Below are positions 28,687-38,834 of a stretch of 64,000 bases of DNA, piece after piece. The notes below the pieces were generated by a model. The model was given only the letters and a program-made list of their open reading frames with translations. It did not search any database and was not told the origin of the DNA. Each line of letters starts with the position of its first letter. Position 1 is the stretch's first letter. A program made the position numbers and the translations under genes. Source of the DNA: Luteimonas yindakuii (GTDB lineage Bacteria; Pseudomonadota; Gammaproteobacteria; Xanthomonadales; Xanthomonadaceae); assembly GCF_004803715.2 (NCBI RefSeq), contig NZ_CP039383.2:1736001-1800000 (forward strand), written 5' to 3'.

Positions 28687-29640
28687 CTAGAGCGGAATGC
28701 CCGCGGTCTCCGGGAGACCGAAGGCGAGGTTGAGGTTCTGCAGCGCCTGGGTGGCGGCACCCTTGAGCAGGTTGTCCAGCGTGGCGACCACCACCACGCG
28801 ACGGCCGTCGTCGCTCGCGGTGAAGCCGCCGATCCGTGCGCCATGGTGCCCGGCGATGCCGCTCACCCACGGTGCGGCATCGACGATCTCCACCAGAGGC
28901 TCGTCCGCGTACCGGTCGCGGTAACGCGCAGCAAGCGCGTCCACGTCCACCGGAGCCGACAGGTGCGCGTTGACGGTCAGTGTGATGCCACGGAAGTGTG
29001 CGGCGACATGCGGCATGAATTCCACCGCAGTCGCCAGCTGGCGCGTCACCTCGCGCTCGTGGATATGCCCGGCCAGCGCATACGGCATCAGGTTGTCGCG
29101 CAGAAGCTCGATGTTGTTGCGGTCCGATGGCGTGGTCCCGGCACCGGAGTAACCGGACACGCCGAAGGCCTGCACGGGACCGTCCAGCAGGCCCAGCAGC
29201 GGCGCGATCGCCAGCTGCATCGCGGTGGCGTAGCAGCCGGGGTTGCTGATCCGGCGCTGGCCGTCATAACGCCCGCGGGTGAGCTCGGGCAGCCCGTAAT
29301 ACCAGCTGTCGTCGAAGCGGTAGTCGGCCGACAGGTCGACCACCACCGTCTCCGGCGCATCGCGGTCGAGCGCGGCGACGAATGGCGCGGCCTTGCCGTT
29401 TGGCAGCGCCAGCACCACCGCATCCGCGCCCTGCCCGGGCACCGCATCGGCGCCGAAGTTGCCGTAGCGCAGCTCACCGGCGTAGCCGGCGACCTGCGCG
29501 TCCACGCGCTGGCCGTCGAGTTCGCGCGACGAGACGAAGGCAAGCTCCAGCGACGGATGGCCGTGGACCAGCCGGATCAGCTCCGCGCCGGTATGGCCGC
29601 GTGCGCCGACGATGCCGACGGTACGTACGGATTGGCTCAT
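28687..29640 (-). CDS. argC: N-acetyl-gamma-glutamyl-phosphate reductase
   Basis: 317 residues. NADP-binding [17 protein letters not shown] at the N-terminus, catalytic Cys in [27 protein letters not shown], and [11 protein letters not shown]. It reduces acetylglutamyl phosphate to the semialdehyde. ATG 29640 has AGGGAG about eight bases upstream and follows the argB/A stop by 16 bases. Confidence 0.97.
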   Translation of the reverse strand: MSQSVRTVGIVGARGHTGAELIRLVHGHPSLELAFVSSRELDGQRVDAQVAGYAGELRYGNFGADAVPGQGADAVVLALPNGKAAPFVAALDRDAPETVVVDLSADYRFDDSWYYGLPELTRGRYDGQRRISNPGCYATAMQLAIAPLLGLLDGPVQAFGVSGYSGAGTTPSDRNNIELLRDNLMPYALAGHIHEREVTRQLATAVEFMPHVAAHFRGITLTVNAHLSAPVDVDALAARYRDRYADEPLVEIVDAAPWVSGIAGHHGARIGGFTASDDGRRVVVVATLDNLLKGAATQALQNLNLAFGLPETAGIPL

Positions 29641-29656
29641 GTCGTACTCCCTTCGC

Positions 29657-30973
29657 TCAGCCGACGAGGGTCGGCGTGCGCTGCGCGCAATGGTCGACGA
29701 AATAGCGGATGTCATCGAGATCGCCGGTGCCGTACCAGAACACCTTCCAGGCATCCTGCTTGTAGCAGCCGTCGGACTGCGCGTAATAGAAGATATTGAT
29801 CTGGTTGTCGTGGCGCGAACGCCAGAACAGCTGCGGCGTTTCCTCGTGCATCACCTGCCACACCGCGCGCCCCAGCCCCTCGCCCTGGGCCTCGTCGAGC
29901 ACCGCGAACTTGTCGAGATAGACGTAGTCGCCCTCAGCGGTGAGGATGACCGCGGCACGGTAGTTCTCGCTGACATAGGCGCGCAGCAGACGGGTGCGCT
30001 CGAAATAGTCAGGCGCCAGCGTGCGGCCGAAGCTCGACTCGATCAGCGTGCGCAGCCGGTCGAGGTCGAAGGCGCTCCAGTCGGTCGCACGCAGCACGCG
30101 CTCGCCGCGGCGCACCAGCGTGCCCGAGCCCTTGTGGGTGAACAGCTCCTTGGCGAGATCATCCGGGCGGGTGATGGAGACCGACGAGGTCAGCGGCAGG
30201 TCGTCGAGCAGCCCCTTGATCTGCTCCAGCTTCAGCCGCATCCCGCCGCTGATCCAGTCCTGCGCCATCAGGTGTTCGTACTCGGTCGACAGGTTGATCG
30301 AGTCGATCACGCTGCCCTGCTCGTCGAGCAACCCGCCGGTGCCGGTGAGGAAGATGATCTTGTACGGCTGCAGCACCCGCACCAGCTCGTTGGCGGAGAA
30401 ATCGGCGTTGACGTTGAGGATCTGCCCGCCACTGGTCTCACCGAGGCTTGCGATGACCGGGATCGACCCGGCCTGCAGGCTGGCCTCGATCGGCGCCAGG
30501 TTGACCCTGCGGATCTCGCCCACCAGCCCGTAGGTGTCGCGGTCGAGGTAGTCCGCCTCGAACACGCCGCCGGTGATCGAGGTCGCCCGCGCACCCGACT
30601 GCTGCAGCGCCTCCACCAGCGCGAGGTTGGACGCCTGGAACACGCGACGCACGATCGCCAGCGACTCCGGCGTGGTCACGCGCAGGCCGTTGACGGTGTG
30701 CTTCTCGATGCCGGCGGCCGACAGCTCCGCATCCAGCTGCGGGCCGGCGCCGTGCACGACGATCGGGCTCAGGCCCACCTGCTGCAGGAAGGTCAGCGAC
30801 GAGGTCAGCGCGTCGAGGTCGTCGCGCAACACCGCGCCACCCACCTTCACCACCGCGAAGCGCTTGGCGTCGAGCTGGGAGAAGCGCTTGAGGTACTGGC
30901 TGATCTCGCGCGCGCTCGCCATCGACGACAGCAGGCGGACGATGGTCTGGCGGGTCTGGGTATGTGCTTGCAT
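29657..30973 (-). CDS. argB: bifunctional N-acetylglutamate kinase / N-acetylglutamate synthase
   Basis: 438-residue fusion typical of xanthomonads. The N-terminal amino-acid kinase domain (about 30-290) has [38 protein letters not shown] and [13 protein letters not shown]. The C-terminal GNAT acetyltransferase domain (about 295-438) has [16 protein letters not shown] and [12 protein letters not shown]. It thus performs the first two steps: acetyl-CoA to glutamate, then phosphorylation. No separate argA is present here. About 160 bases separate it from argE', with no visible gene. Confidence 0.95.
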   Translation of the reverse strand: MQAHTQTRQTIVRLLSSMASAREISQYLKRFSQLDAKRFAVVKVGGAVLRDDLDALTSSLTFLQQVGLSPIVVHGAGPQLDAELSAAGIEKHTVNGLRVTTPESLAIVRRVFQASNLALVEALQQSGARATSITGGVFEADYLDRDTYGLVGEIRRVNLAPIEASLQAGSIPVIASLGETSGGQILNVNADFSANELVRVLQPYKIIFLTGTGGLLDEQGSVIDSINLSTEYEHLMAQDWISGGMRLKLEQIKGLLDDLPLTSSVSITRPDDLAKELFTHKGSGTLVRRGERVLRATDWSAFDLDRLRTLIESSFGRTLAPDYFERTRLLRAYVSENYRAAVILTAEGDYVYLDKFAVLDEAQGEGLGRAVWQVMHEETPQLFWRSRHDNQINIFYYAQSDGCYKQDAWKVFWYGTGDLDDIRYFVDHCAQRTPTLVG

Positions 30974-31132
30974 CGGCTCGGTTCGGGTGGGTGCGGGTTT
31001 CAGCTGCGGATTACGGTGCGGACGCGGATCGAACGGGGAACGTGCGGCGTTGCGGTGGGGCCACTCCTCCCGCGCGGGAGGGGTGTTACGTGCGTGTCTG
31101 GCGGGCCGCGGTCCGTCGGCCGCCGCCGGCGT

Positions 31133-32257
31133 TCATCGGCGTGGATCCGCGACAGAACCGGCCGCGCCACCCAGGATCCGCACGATCGATTCCGCGTAGG
31201 TCTGGAGTTCGCTCAGCGACACCCACTCATCGGCGGTGTGGGCCTGGGCGATGTCGCCTGGTCCGTAGACGATCGCGGTCATGCCGGCCTGCGAGAACAG
31301 CGAGGCCTCGGTCCAGAAATCCACCGCGTTGCCGACCGGCAGGCCGAGCGCGTCGGCAAGGTCGCGCGCTTCCAGCCTGCGCTCCTCGGCCTCGGCCACG
31401 TTGCCTGCGGGCAGTGGCGGGCCGCGGAAGGTTTCCTCGTAACGGTCGAGCGCCCCGGTGGTCACGAAGCTGCCGAACGTGCTGTGCAGCACGTCGATGT
31501 CCTGCGACGGCAGTGGCCGGAAACCGAAGCGCACCTCGGCATGCGGAGCGATGACATTGGCCTTGATGCCACCTTCGAGGCGGCCGACGTTGAAGCGCAG
31601 GCCGGTCAGCCCACCGAACCGCTGATGTGCCTGCGATTCCACGAAATCGAGCGCACTCGCCCCCCAGCGCATCGCCTGGTGCAGCGCACTGGCCTCGAGC
31701 GCGTTGGCGCCCGACGCGTGCCCCGCCGCACCACGGAACTGCAGCCGCACCGAACTGATGCCACGGTGCGCCAGCACCGCTTCGCAGCGCGTCGGCTCCG
31801 CGATCACAGCCTCGGCAAAGCCATGGTCGCGGGCCAGGAATGCGGCGATGCCACGCGGGTCGTTGGCTTCCTCGTCGCTGGTAAACAGGAAGGCGGCTGC
31901 ACCACGGGTGGCCCGCGCGGCCGCGATCAACCCGGCCGCCGCGCCCTTGATGTCGCATGCTCCGAGCCCGATCGCGCGACGGCCGCGCACGCGCAGGCGC
32001 AGCGGGTCCGCGGTCCAGTGCGGCGAGTCGGGCACCGTGTCCAGGTGCACGTTGAACAGCACCTGCGGCTGCCCGCGCACCGCGAACAGCGACACCGCGC
32101 CATCGCCGTGGTCGGTCACTTCGACCCGGAAATCCGGCAGCTGGGCACGGATGTAGCCGAAGATCCCGCCGGTATCGATGGCACGCGGCGGATTGCGGGT
32201 GTCGAACGACACCAGCTGTTCCAGGTGGGTCAGGGTGCTGTCGAGGAGTTCGGTCAT
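31133..32257 (-). CDS. argE': N-acetyl-L-citrulline deacetylase
   Basis: 374-residue M20 zinc amidohydrolase. Metal-binding motifs: FNVHLDTVPDSP, LGACDIKGA, TSDEEANDPRG, and a late His in IAQAHTADEWVSL. In organisms with acetylornithine carbamoyltransferase this enzyme deacetylates N-acetylcitrulline rather than N-acetylornithine. The AOTCase gene two genes upstream supports that specificity (established for Xanthomonas). Confidence 0.93.
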   Translation of the reverse strand: MTELLDSTLTHLEQLVSFDTRNPPRAIDTGGIFGYIRAQLPDFRVEVTDHGDGAVSLFAVRGQPQVLFNVHLDTVPDSPHWTADPLRLRVRGRRAIGLGACDIKGAAAGLIAAARATRGAAAFLFTSDEEANDPRGIAAFLARDHGFAEAVIAEPTRCEAVLAHRGISSVRLQFRGAAGHASGANALEASALHQAMRWGASALDFVESQAHQRFGGLTGLRFNVGRLEGGIKANVIAPHAEVRFGFRPLPSQDIDVLHSTFGSFVTTGALDRYEETFRGPPLPAGNVAEAEERRLEARDLADALGLPVGNAVDFWTEASLFSQAGMTAIVYGPGDIAQAHTADEWVSLSELQTYAESIVRILGGAAGSVADPRR

Positions 32258-32323
32258 CGGAAACGGATCAGCGGCGGTGGCGGCGTCAGTGGCGGTTGTC
32301 GGCGAGGCGATGGCGTGGCCGGC

Positions 32324-33571
32324 TCAGCGGTTGACCTGCGCGTACAGCGTCGAACTCATGCCGAACAGCTTGATGAAGCCCTCGGCCTCCTCGACGCCCC
32401 AGTCGGCGGACTGCGCATAGGTGGCGTTGCGCGAGTGCAGCAGGTGCTCCGACGCAATGGCCACTGCGTCGACCCGGCCGCCACGCGTTTCCAGGGTCAC
32501 TTCACCGGTGACGTTGGCCTGTACCGAGGCCAGGAAGGCCTCGAGGTCGGTCTTGAGCGGGTCGTGGAAGAAGCCTTCGTAGACCAGCTCCACCCACTTG
32601 CGCGCGACCTCGGGCTTGAAGCGGTTCTGCTGCTTGGACAGCACCGCTTCCTCCAGCGCGCGATGCGCGGTCAGCAGCGCGACCAGGCCCGGCGCCTCGT
32701 ACACGATGCGGCCCTTCAGGCCAATCACGGTGTCGCCGGTATAGACGCCCCGACCGACGCCGTAGGACGCGAACAGGGTGTTGAGCTTGGCCAGGATCTG
32801 CTCGCCCGGCAGCGGCTTGCCGTCCAGTTCCACCGCCTCGCCGGCAACGAAGCGCAGCTTCACCGTCAGCGGCTCCACCGGCCAGGCACTGCGCGGCGCG
32901 CACCAGCCGCGTGCACCCTCGCCCGGCGCTTCCCAGCGGTCGATCTCGCCGCCGGACATGGTCACGCCGAGCAGGTTCTCGTTGATGGTGTAGGCCATCT
33001 GCTTGGCGCGCACGCCGAAGCCGCGCTCCTCCAGATACTTCTGCTCGTAGGCGCGGGTCTGCGTGTGTTCCTTCTGGATCTCGCGGATCGGCGCCACGAT
33101 GCGGTAGTCGCCCTGTGCCTTGATCGCGAGATCGAAGCGCACCTGGTCGTTGCCCATGCCGGTGCAGCCGTGCGCGATGGCATTGGTGCCGAGTTCCGCC
33201 GCGCGCTTCAGCGCCGCATCGACGATCAGGTAACGGTCCGACACCAGCAGCGGGTACTGGCCCTGGTAGCCCTCGCCCGCCCACACGAACGGCTTGACGA
33301 AGCCGTTCCAGATCGCCGGACCGCCATCGACGGTGACGTGGCTGGCAACGCCCAGTTCCTCCGCGCGCTTCTCGATGAAGGCGCGTTCGTCGGCATCCAC
33401 GCCGCCGGTATCAGCGAACACCGTATGCACCGACCAGCCGCGCTCCTGCAGGTAGGGCACGCAGAAGCTGGTGTCGAGACCACCCGAGAAGGCGAGCACG
33501 ATGTCGCGGCTTTGCGCGGGCGCGGTGTTGATGGAGGAACCGTCGGAAGAAGACGCGGGCTGCTGCGACAT
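32324..33571 (-). CDS. argG: argininosuccinate synthase
   Basis: 415 residues. ATP-pyrophosphatase P-loop [16 protein letters not shown], then [26 protein letters not shown] and [14 protein letters not shown]. It condenses citrulline and aspartate. The N-terminal ~20 residues are Ser/Gln-rich and unconserved. Sits 64 bases after argF' and 66 before argE'. Confidence 0.96.
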   Translation of the reverse strand: MSQQPASSSDGSSINTAPAQSRDIVLAFSGGLDTSFCVPYLQERGWSVHTVFADTGGVDADERAFIEKRAEELGVASHVTVDGGPAIWNGFVKPFVWAGEGYQGQYPLLVSDRYLIVDAALKRAAELGTNAIAHGCTGMGNDQVRFDLAIKAQGDYRIVAPIREIQKEHTQTRAYEQKYLEERGFGVRAKQMAYTINENLLGVTMSGGEIDRWEAPGEGARGWCAPRSAWPVEPLTVKLRFVAGEAVELDGKPLPGEQILAKLNTLFASYGVGRGVYTGDTVIGLKGRIVYEAPGLVALLTAHRALEEAVLSKQQNRFKPEVARKWVELVYEGFFHDPLKTDLEAFLASVQANVTGEVTLETRGGRVDAVAIASEHLLHSRNATYAQSADWGVEEAEGFIKLFGMSSTLYAQVNR

Positions 33572-33635
33572 GGGAAGTCTCTGGAAGACGAAACGGGGAG
33601 GAATGCGATCGGACGAGGCGCTTGTGCGCGGGCGG

Positions 33636-34646
33636 TTACTGGCGGACCAGCGCCGCCATCACCGCCTTCTGCACGTGCAGGCGGTTCTCGGCTTCATCGA
33701 TGGCGATGCAGTTGGGCGAGTCCATCACCGCATCGGTGGCCTTGACGTTGCGGCGCAACGGCAGGCAGTGCGAGAACACGCCATTGTTGGTCAGCGCCAT
33801 CTTGCGCTCGTCGACCATGAAGTGCTTGAACCGCTCGCGGATGGGCTGTTCCGGGCCCCAGTTGCCGAAGTACGGCAGCGCGCCCCAGCTCTTGGCATAG
33901 ACCACGTCCGCACCTGCGTACGCGGCATCGATGTCGTGGCTGACCGCAAGCGAGCCGCCGCTTTCGGCCACGTTGGCCTCCGCCCAGTCCATGTAGCGCT
34001 CGTCGAGGATGTACTCGGGCGTCGGGCACAGCAGGGTCACGTCCATGCCGAGCCGGGTGGTGATGGTCAGCGCCGAGTTGGCGACGGCGGTATTGAGCGG
34101 CTTCGGGTGGTAGGTCCAGGTCAGCACGTACTTCTTCCCGCGCAGGTCGCTGGTGCCGAAGTGCTCCTGCAACGCCAGCGCATGCGCGAGTTCCTGGCAG
34201 GGATGGGTGATCGTCTCCATGTTGATCACCGGCACCGGCGAGTACTTGGCGAACGACTTCAGCACGATGTCCTGGCGGTCGTAGGTCCAGTCGACGAACT
34301 TCGGGAACGCGCGCACGCCGATCATGTCGACATAGCGCCCCAGCACCCGCGCCACCTCGGCGATGTGCTCCTCGGTATCGCCATCCATCACCGTGCCGAG
34401 GTCGAATTCGATCGGCCAGGCATCCTTGCCGGGCTGCAGCACGATGGCGTGCCCGCCCAGCTGGAACGCGCCGAGCTCGAAGCTGGTACGGGTGCGCATC
34501 GACGGGTTGAAGAACACCAGCGCGATCGAGCGGCCCTTCAGTGCGTCACCGAGCTTTTCGCGCTTGAAACGCGCGGCGTCGGCCAGCAGCGCGTCCAGCT
34601 CCGTGCGGCTCCAGTCCTGGGTGTTGAGGAAGTGCTTGATCGACAT
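33636..34646 (-). CDS. argF': N-acetyl-L-ornithine carbamoyltransferase (AOTCase)
   Basis: 336 residues. Carbamoyl-phosphate motif [17 protein letters not shown] (SMRTR in place of STRTR of ornithine carbamoyltransferase), [29 protein letters not shown] with the Pro-rich loop, and HCLPLRRN. These are hallmarks of AOTCase, the Xanthomonas-type enzyme that carbamoylates acetylornithine. First structural gene of the arg operon; it lies behind a leader peptide ORF and terminator. ATG 34646 is chosen by family length. Confidence 0.95.
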   Translation of the reverse strand: MSIKHFLNTQDWSRTELDALLADAARFKREKLGDALKGRSIALVFFNPSMRTRTSFELGAFQLGGHAIVLQPGKDAWPIEFDLGTVMDGDTEEHIAEVARVLGRYVDMIGVRAFPKFVDWTYDRQDIVLKSFAKYSPVPVINMETITHPCQELAHALALQEHFGTSDLRGKKYVLTWTYHPKPLNTAVANSALTITTRLGMDVTLLCPTPEYILDERYMDWAEANVAESGGSLAVSHDIDAAYAGADVVYAKSWGALPYFGNWGPEQPIRERFKHFMVDERKMALTNNGVFSHCLPLRRNVKATDAVMDSPNCIAIDEAENRLHVQKAVMAALVRQ

Positions 34647-34724
34647 CGGTGGTGGTCCGGGTGGAGGTGGTGCGCTCCGCAGCGGCTGCGGGCGCCTGCG
34701 CGTCATGCGCGTGGTGCGAAAACG

Positions 34725-34812
34725 AAAAAACCCAGCGCTGGGGCTGGGTCTGTCCTGGTGAAACTCGAATGCAACGAGTACCGGCTACCCAGCGGAGTGG
34801 TGGGCTTCCGGT
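34725..34812 (-). promoter_or_regulatory. transcription attenuator of the arginine operon
   Basis: On the minus strand there are three mutually exclusive pairings. (1) Pause hairpin 34780-34812: ACCGG-AAG-CCCA, a 9-base loop, then TGGG-TAG-CCGGT. (2) Antiterminator: GCTGGGT at 34787-34793 with ACCCAGC at 34743-34749, 7 bp. (3) Terminator: that same ACCCAGC (34743-34749) with GCTGGGT (34730-34736), loop of 6, followed by six T (to 34725). The leader ORF runs through the first arm, and Arg codons 23, 25 and 26 lie immediately before it, with the last base of CGA26 being the first base of the hairpin. A ribosome stalled at these codons would cover arm 1, free arm 2 and prevent the terminator. 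Distance to the argF' ATG is about 80 bases. Confidence 0.75.
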
Positions 34813-34889
34813 CGACGCGCGCGCGAGGTCATGCCAGCCGCCATGTAAGCGGAAGTCAGGATCTCGGCGTCGGCGCGAAGCGGGTTCAT
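34785..34889 (-). CDS. arg leader peptide with clustered Arg codons
   Basis: 34-codon ORF, ATG 34889 to TAG 34785-34787. The product begins MNPLRADAEILTSAY and ends TSRARRPEAHHSAG. Three of four codons at 23-26 are Arg (CGC, GCG, CGT, CGA), with one more Arg at codon 5. No conserved protein domain. It starts 3-4 bases after the predicted transcription start, so it would be read as a nearly leaderless message. Its 3' end forms the first arm and part of the second arm of the attenuator. Two His codons (30-31) also occur, but inside the hairpin loop region rather than before it. Confidence 0.7.
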   Translation of the reverse strand: MNPLRADAEILTSAYMAAGMTSRARRPEAHHSAG

Positions 34890-34899
34890 GAGGGGCGGC

Positions 34900-34928
34900 A
34901 TCCTCGCACGCGGGGGCGTGCGCAGCAA
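34900..34928 (-). promoter_or_regulatory. promoter of the arginine operon leader
   Basis: TTGCTG (34923-34928), a 17-bp spacer and GAGGAT (34900-34905) on the minus strand. The -10 matches only three of six positions. It lies in the gap after the upstream gene's stop and just before the leader peptide, giving a start near 34893. Confidence 0.45.
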
Positions 34929-34934
34929 GTGGCG

Positions 34935-35447
34935 CTATTCGGCCGCGGTACCGACCACGGGCGTCACCGACACCCGTACGCGCACCCGGTTGCCCGGGTC
35001 GTACGGCAGCCGGGAGCGGTATTTGACGCCCTTGTGGACGTAATCCACTTCGTAGCCGATCGGCCGGCGGAACTCGCGCTCGACCGGCACCATGCGGCAG
35101 CTGTCCGCCACGCGTGCGCGCTCCGCGTCGTCCTCGGCCGGGGCAAGCACGTCGCGGACGGCACCGACCACCCGGGAAATGCCGCGGCGCTCGCCCTCGC
35201 CGGTCACCGGCGTGGACGCGTCGCAGCGTTCCACCATGCTGGTGGCGCGAAGGACCTGGTACACCGGCTCGGCGCTCAGCACGCGGGCGTACTCCATCCG
35301 CACGTTCTCCTGCGGCGGCGCGGCCATCTGCGCGTCGCGCTGGGCGCGCTGGTTGCCATGGACGCTCTGCGCCGAAACCGGCAACGACGTCACCACCATC
35401 ACCAGGATGGCGCACAGGTACGTTGCTTGCGGGAGCGGCTGCGGCAT
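34935..35447 (-). CDS. exported protein of unknown function
   Basis: 170 residues with a signal peptide ([20 protein letters not shown]), then a hydrophilic domain with two Cys (VERCDAS, VADSCRM) that may pair. The C-terminal [16 protein letters not shown] and [15 protein letters not shown] resemble the tail of glycine-zipper 17-kDa surface-antigen proteins, but the glycine-rich membrane part is missing. Periplasmic or outer-membrane associated. It lies just upstream of the arg leader and diverges from cysS. No function can be assigned. Confidence 0.7.
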   Translation of the reverse strand: MPQPLPQATYLCAILVMVVTSLPVSAQSVHGNQRAQRDAQMAAPPQENVRMEYARVLSAEPVYQVLRATSMVERCDASTPVTGEGERRGISRVVGAVRDVLAPAEDDAERARVADSCRMVPVEREFRRPIGYEVDYVHKGVKYRSRLPYDPGNRVRVRVSVTPVVGTAAE

Positions 35448-35568
35448 GGAAACCAGGAAAGTCGCGAATTCAGGGAGTTTAGGACGTGGCGCTGTGTGCG
35501 GCCTGAATCCTCGCTGTCGTGGGCCGGACCGGGCCGGTAGAATGGCCGGTTTACCGCCCTGCAATGCC

Positions 35569-36939
35569 ATGACCCTGCGCCTGCACAACAGCCTGACCCG
35601 ACGCGTCGAAGCCTTCCAGCCGCAGGATCCCGCCTGCCCCACGATGTATGTGTGCGGGCCCACGGTCTACAACTACGTGCATATCGGCAACGCGCGCGGG
35701 CCGGTGGTGTTCGGGGTGCTGGCCGCGCTGCTGCGGCGTCGTCATGGCGGGCTGCGCTATGCGCGCAACATCACCGACGTCGACGACAAGATCAACGCCG
35801 CCGCGCGCGAACAGGGCGTGCCGATTTCGGCGATCACCGACCGCTTTGCCGCCGCCTACCGCGAGGACATGGCGGCGCTCGGCGTCGCCCCGCCCGACGT
35901 CGAGCCCGAAGCCACCGCGCATATCCCGCAGATCGTGGCCATGATCGGGCAGCTGATCGACAACGGGCACGCCTACGCGGCCGAGGGCCATGTGCTGTTC
36001 GCCGTGCAGAGCTTCGACGGCTACGGAAAGCTCTCGCGCCGCGACATCGAGGACATGCGCGCCGGCGCCCGCGTCGAGGTCGCGCCCTACAAGCGCGACC
36101 CCGGCGACTTCGTGCTGTGGAAGCCGTCCACCGACGACCTGCCGGGTTGGGAGTCGCCCTGGGGCCGTGGCCGGCCGGGCTGGCATATCGAATGCTCGGC
36201 GATGGCCGCGGCCCACCTCGGGACGACGATCGACATCCACGCCGGCGGCGTCGACTTGCAGTTCCCGCACCACGAGAACGAGATCGCGCAGAGCGAATGC
36301 GCCCACGGGGGCGCCCCATTCGCCCGGTTCTGGCTGCACAACGGCATGCTGACGCTGTCCGGCGCGAAGATGTCGAAGTCGGTCGGCAATATCGAAAAGG
36401 TCCGCGACCTGCTGCAGCAGCATCCCGCCGAAGCGCTGCGCTACGCGCTGCTGTCGGCGCACTACCGGCAGCCGCTGGACTGGTCGGATGCGCTGGTCGA
36501 GCAGTCGGCGCGCACGCTGGAGCGCCTCTACGCCACGCTGCGCGATCTCGCCGACGTCGACGCGACCGCGCGGATTCCCGACGCCATCGAAGCTGCGCTC
36601 GACGACGACCTCAACACACCCCAGGCACTGGCGGAACTGGCCCGTCTGGGTGCCGAGGCGCGCAAGGCCGACGGCGAGGCGCGCGTTGACGCGAAGGCGC
36701 AACTGCTCGGCGCCGGGCTCGCGCTCGGCCTGCTGCAGCAGGACCCGGCCGACTGGTTCGGCCGCGGCGCCGGCGGCGACGACGACGCGCGCATCCAGTC
36801 GCTGGTGGACGAGCGCACGGCCGCCAAGCAGGCACGCGACTTCGCCCGCGCCGATGCCCTCCGCGACCAGCTCGCCGCCGAGGGCGTGCAGCTGGAGGAC
36901 ACGCCACAGGGCGTACGCTGGGTGCGCAAGCGCGTCTAG
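35569..36939 (+). CDS. cysS: cysteinyl-tRNA synthetase
   Basis: 456-residue class I synthetase. Zinc/active-site Cys in [19 protein letters not shown] with the HIGN signature, [28 protein letters not shown] and KMSKSVGN. The C-terminal helical anticodon-binding region ends RWVRKRV. ATG 35569 matches the family start ([12 protein letters not shown]). A TAGAAT -10 box is at 35538-35543, giving a leader of about 20 bases. Confidence 0.97.
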   Translation: MTLRLHNSLTRRVEAFQPQDPACPTMYVCGPTVYNYVHIGNARGPVVFGVLAALLRRRHGGLRYARNITDVDDKINAAAREQGVPISAITDRFAAAYREDMAALGVAPPDVEPEATAHIPQIVAMIGQLIDNGHAYAAEGHVLFAVQSFDGYGKLSRRDIEDMRAGARVEVAPYKRDPGDFVLWKPSTDDLPGWESPWGRGRPGWHIECSAMAAAHLGTTIDIHAGGVDLQFPHHENEIAQSECAHGGAPFARFWLHNGMLTLSGAKMSKSVGNIEKVRDLLQQHPAEALRYALLSAHYRQPLDWSDALVEQSARTLERLYATLRDLADVDATARIPDAIEAALDDDLNTPQALAELARLGAEARKADGEARVDAKAQLLGAGLALGLLQQDPADWFGRGAGGDDDARIQSLVDERTAAKQARDFARADALRDQLAAEGVQLEDTPQGVRWVRKRV

Positions 36940-37047
36940 CCGATGCGCTTGCGGAGCGTCGCGACGTGCGCCGGGACCGGGCCGGATCGACCCGCCACCC
37001 GTGCGATCGCCGCCACGCGCTGGCATCACTGGAATGACGAGTACACC

Positions 37048-37488
37048 GTGACCGACACCGCCTTCCCCCTTGAAGCCACCGCCCTCGACGCGCAGGCGGC
37101 GATCCGCGAGGAGTTCGCGTTCTTCGGCGACTGGTCGGAACGCTACCAGTACCTGATCGACCTGGGTCGCAAGCTGCCGCCGTTCCCCGATGCGTTGAAG
37201 ACCGAGGACCACCGCCTGCACGGCTGCCAGTCGATGGTCTGGATCGTGCCCTCGGGTGATGCGTCGCGGCTGGATTTCGCCGCGACCAGCGATTCGGCGA
37301 TCGTCTCCGGGCTGATCTTCCTCGCCCTGCGGGTATATGCCGGCCGCAGCGCGCAGGAGATCGCCGCCACCGAACCGGACTACATCGCCTCGATCGGGCT
37401 GGCGAAGCATCTCTCGCCCACGCGCAGCAACGGGCTGGCCGCACTGCTGGCCGAGATCCGCAACGCCGCACACCGCGCACTGGCGTGA
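37048..37488 (+). CDS. sufE: SufE-like sulfur acceptor protein
   Basis: 146 residues. SufE fold with the acceptor Cys60 in HRLHGCQSMVWIV, YQYLIDLGRKLPPFP, and HLSPTRSNGLAALL at the end. It accepts persulfide from a SufS-type cysteine desulfurase (not in this window) for iron-sulfur cluster assembly. The start is GTG 37048; the frame upstream is not conserved. The stop overlaps the MFS gene GTG (GTGA). Confidence 0.93.
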   Translation: MTDTAFPLEATALDAQAAIREEFAFFGDWSERYQYLIDLGRKLPPFPDALKTEDHRLHGCQSMVWIVPSGDASRLDFAATSDSAIVSGLIFLALRVYAGRSAQEIAATEPDYIASIGLAKHLSPTRSNGLAALLAEIRNAAHRALA

Positions 37489-38771
37489 GCGCCGCCGCGC
37501 CGGCTGCTGGCGCCGACGACAGCAGTCGCACCGCGCCGTTGCGCAACCCCGGTTTCCGTCGGCTGCTGGCGTTCCGCCTCTGCTCGATCCTGTCCTACCA
37601 GATCGTCGCGGTCACCGTCGGCTGGCAGGTCTACGAACTCACCCGCAACCCGTGGATGCTGGGGCTGATCGGCCTGGCCGAACTGCTGCCCTACTTCTGC
37701 GTGGCGCCGTTCGCGGGCTACCTGGTGGACCACCTGCCGCGGCGCCGGCTGGGCATGGCCGCCGGCGTGGGGCTGGCGCTGACCCCGGTACTGCTGGCAC
37801 TGCTCACGACCCGGGTGATCGATGCCGGCGTGTGGGCGATCTACGCCGCGGTCGTGCTCACCGGCATGGTGCGGGCCTTCCTGGGGCCGGTCTACAACGC
37901 CTTGTTCGCACGCGTGCTGCCGCGCGCGCAGTTCGTACGCGGTGCGAGCCTGGGCAGCATCGTGTTCCAGTCGGCCCTGGTGCTGGGCCCGGCGATCGGC
38001 GGCGTGCTCGTCGGCTGGTCGGGGATGGCGTCGTCCTACATCACGGCCGCGGTGCTGGCGCTCGGCGTGGTCGTCGCGCTTGCGGGGATGCGCGTTTCCG
38101 AGCCTGCACCGGTGCTGCAACGCGCGCCGATCTTCTCCAGCATCGCCGAGGGCGCGCGCTTCGTGTTCGGCCACCAGATCCTGCTGGGCGCGCTGGCGCT
38201 GGACATGTTCGCGGTGCTGTTCGGCGGCGCGATCTCGCTGGCGCCCGCGTTCATCCACGACATCCTCGCCCACGGCCCCGAGGGCCTGGGCATCCTGCGC
38301 GGGGCACCGGCCCTGGGCGCGGTGGCGGTCGGCATCTGGCTGGCGCGCAATCCCATCCAGCGCAATGCCGGGCGCATCCTGCTGGTCGCGGTGGCGTGCT
38401 TCGGCCTGTGCATCATCGGCTTCGGGCTGTCGCGGCTGTTCTGGCTGTCGGCGTTCTTCCTGCTGCTGTCCGGCGTCTGCGATGGCGTGTCGGTGGTGAT
38501 GCGCTCGACCATCCTGCAACTCGCGACCCCGGATGAAATGCGCGGCCGGGTGTCGTCGATCAACGGGTTGTTCGTGGGTTCGTCGAACGAGCTCGGCGCG
38601 TTCTATGCCGGTTCGATGGCCCGGTTGCTGGGGCTGGTGCCCGCGGTGGTGCTGGGAGGCTGCGTGACCATTTCGGTGGCGCTGGCTGCCGCATGGCGTG
38701 CGCCACGGCTGCGCCGGCTGGACCTGCGCGACCTGCAGGCCGGACCACTGGAAGCTGAACGCGGCCACTGA
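37485..38771 (+). CDS. EntS-like MFS exporter
   Basis: 428 residues with about 12 hydrophobic helices. It belongs to the MFS branch of EntS/MFS_3, with the typical N-terminal PLRNPGFRRLLAFRLCS, the loop motif GYLVDHLPRRRLG between helices 2 and 3, and central PDEMRGRVSSINGLFVGSSNELG. Efflux of a siderophore, drug or other small molecule is likely; substrate unknown. Translation is coupled to sufE, which suggests joint expression but not necessarily joint function. Confidence 0.88.
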   Translation: MSAAAPAAGADDSSRTAPLRNPGFRRLLAFRLCSILSYQIVAVTVGWQVYELTRNPWMLGLIGLAELLPYFCVAPFAGYLVDHLPRRRLGMAAGVGLALTPVLLALLTTRVIDAGVWAIYAAVVLTGMVRAFLGPVYNALFARVLPRAQFVRGASLGSIVFQSALVLGPAIGGVLVGWSGMASSYITAAVLALGVVVALAGMRVSEPAPVLQRAPIFSSIAEGARFVFGHQILLGALALDMFAVLFGGAISLAPAFIHDILAHGPEGLGILRGAPALGAVAVGIWLARNPIQRNAGRILLVAVACFGLCIIGFGLSRLFWLSAFFLLLSGVCDGVSVVMRSTILQLATPDEMRGRVSSINGLFVGSSNELGAFYAGSMARLLGLVPAVVLGGCVTISVALAAAWRAPRLRRLDLRDLQAGPLEAERGH

Positions 38772-38834
38772 GCGCACACACGGCACGCCACCACGGCTGC
38801 ATATCATCCGCGTTCCCATCGCGTGCGCGCCCGG

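Noticed and set aside
29612..33745. Open frame of 1377 codons on the plus strand across the arg operon
   Set aside because: It is antisense to argC, argB/A, argE' and argG, has no domain, is rich in His/Arg/Gln as antisense frames of GC-rich genes are, and lacks a ribosome binding site.
34719..34750. Terminator at 34725-34749 as the simple end of the upstream exported-protein gene
   Set aside because: It lies 185 bases after that stop, beyond a promoter-like pair and the leader ORF, and one arm is duplicated at the leader stop, which fits an attenuator better. Still possible as a second role.
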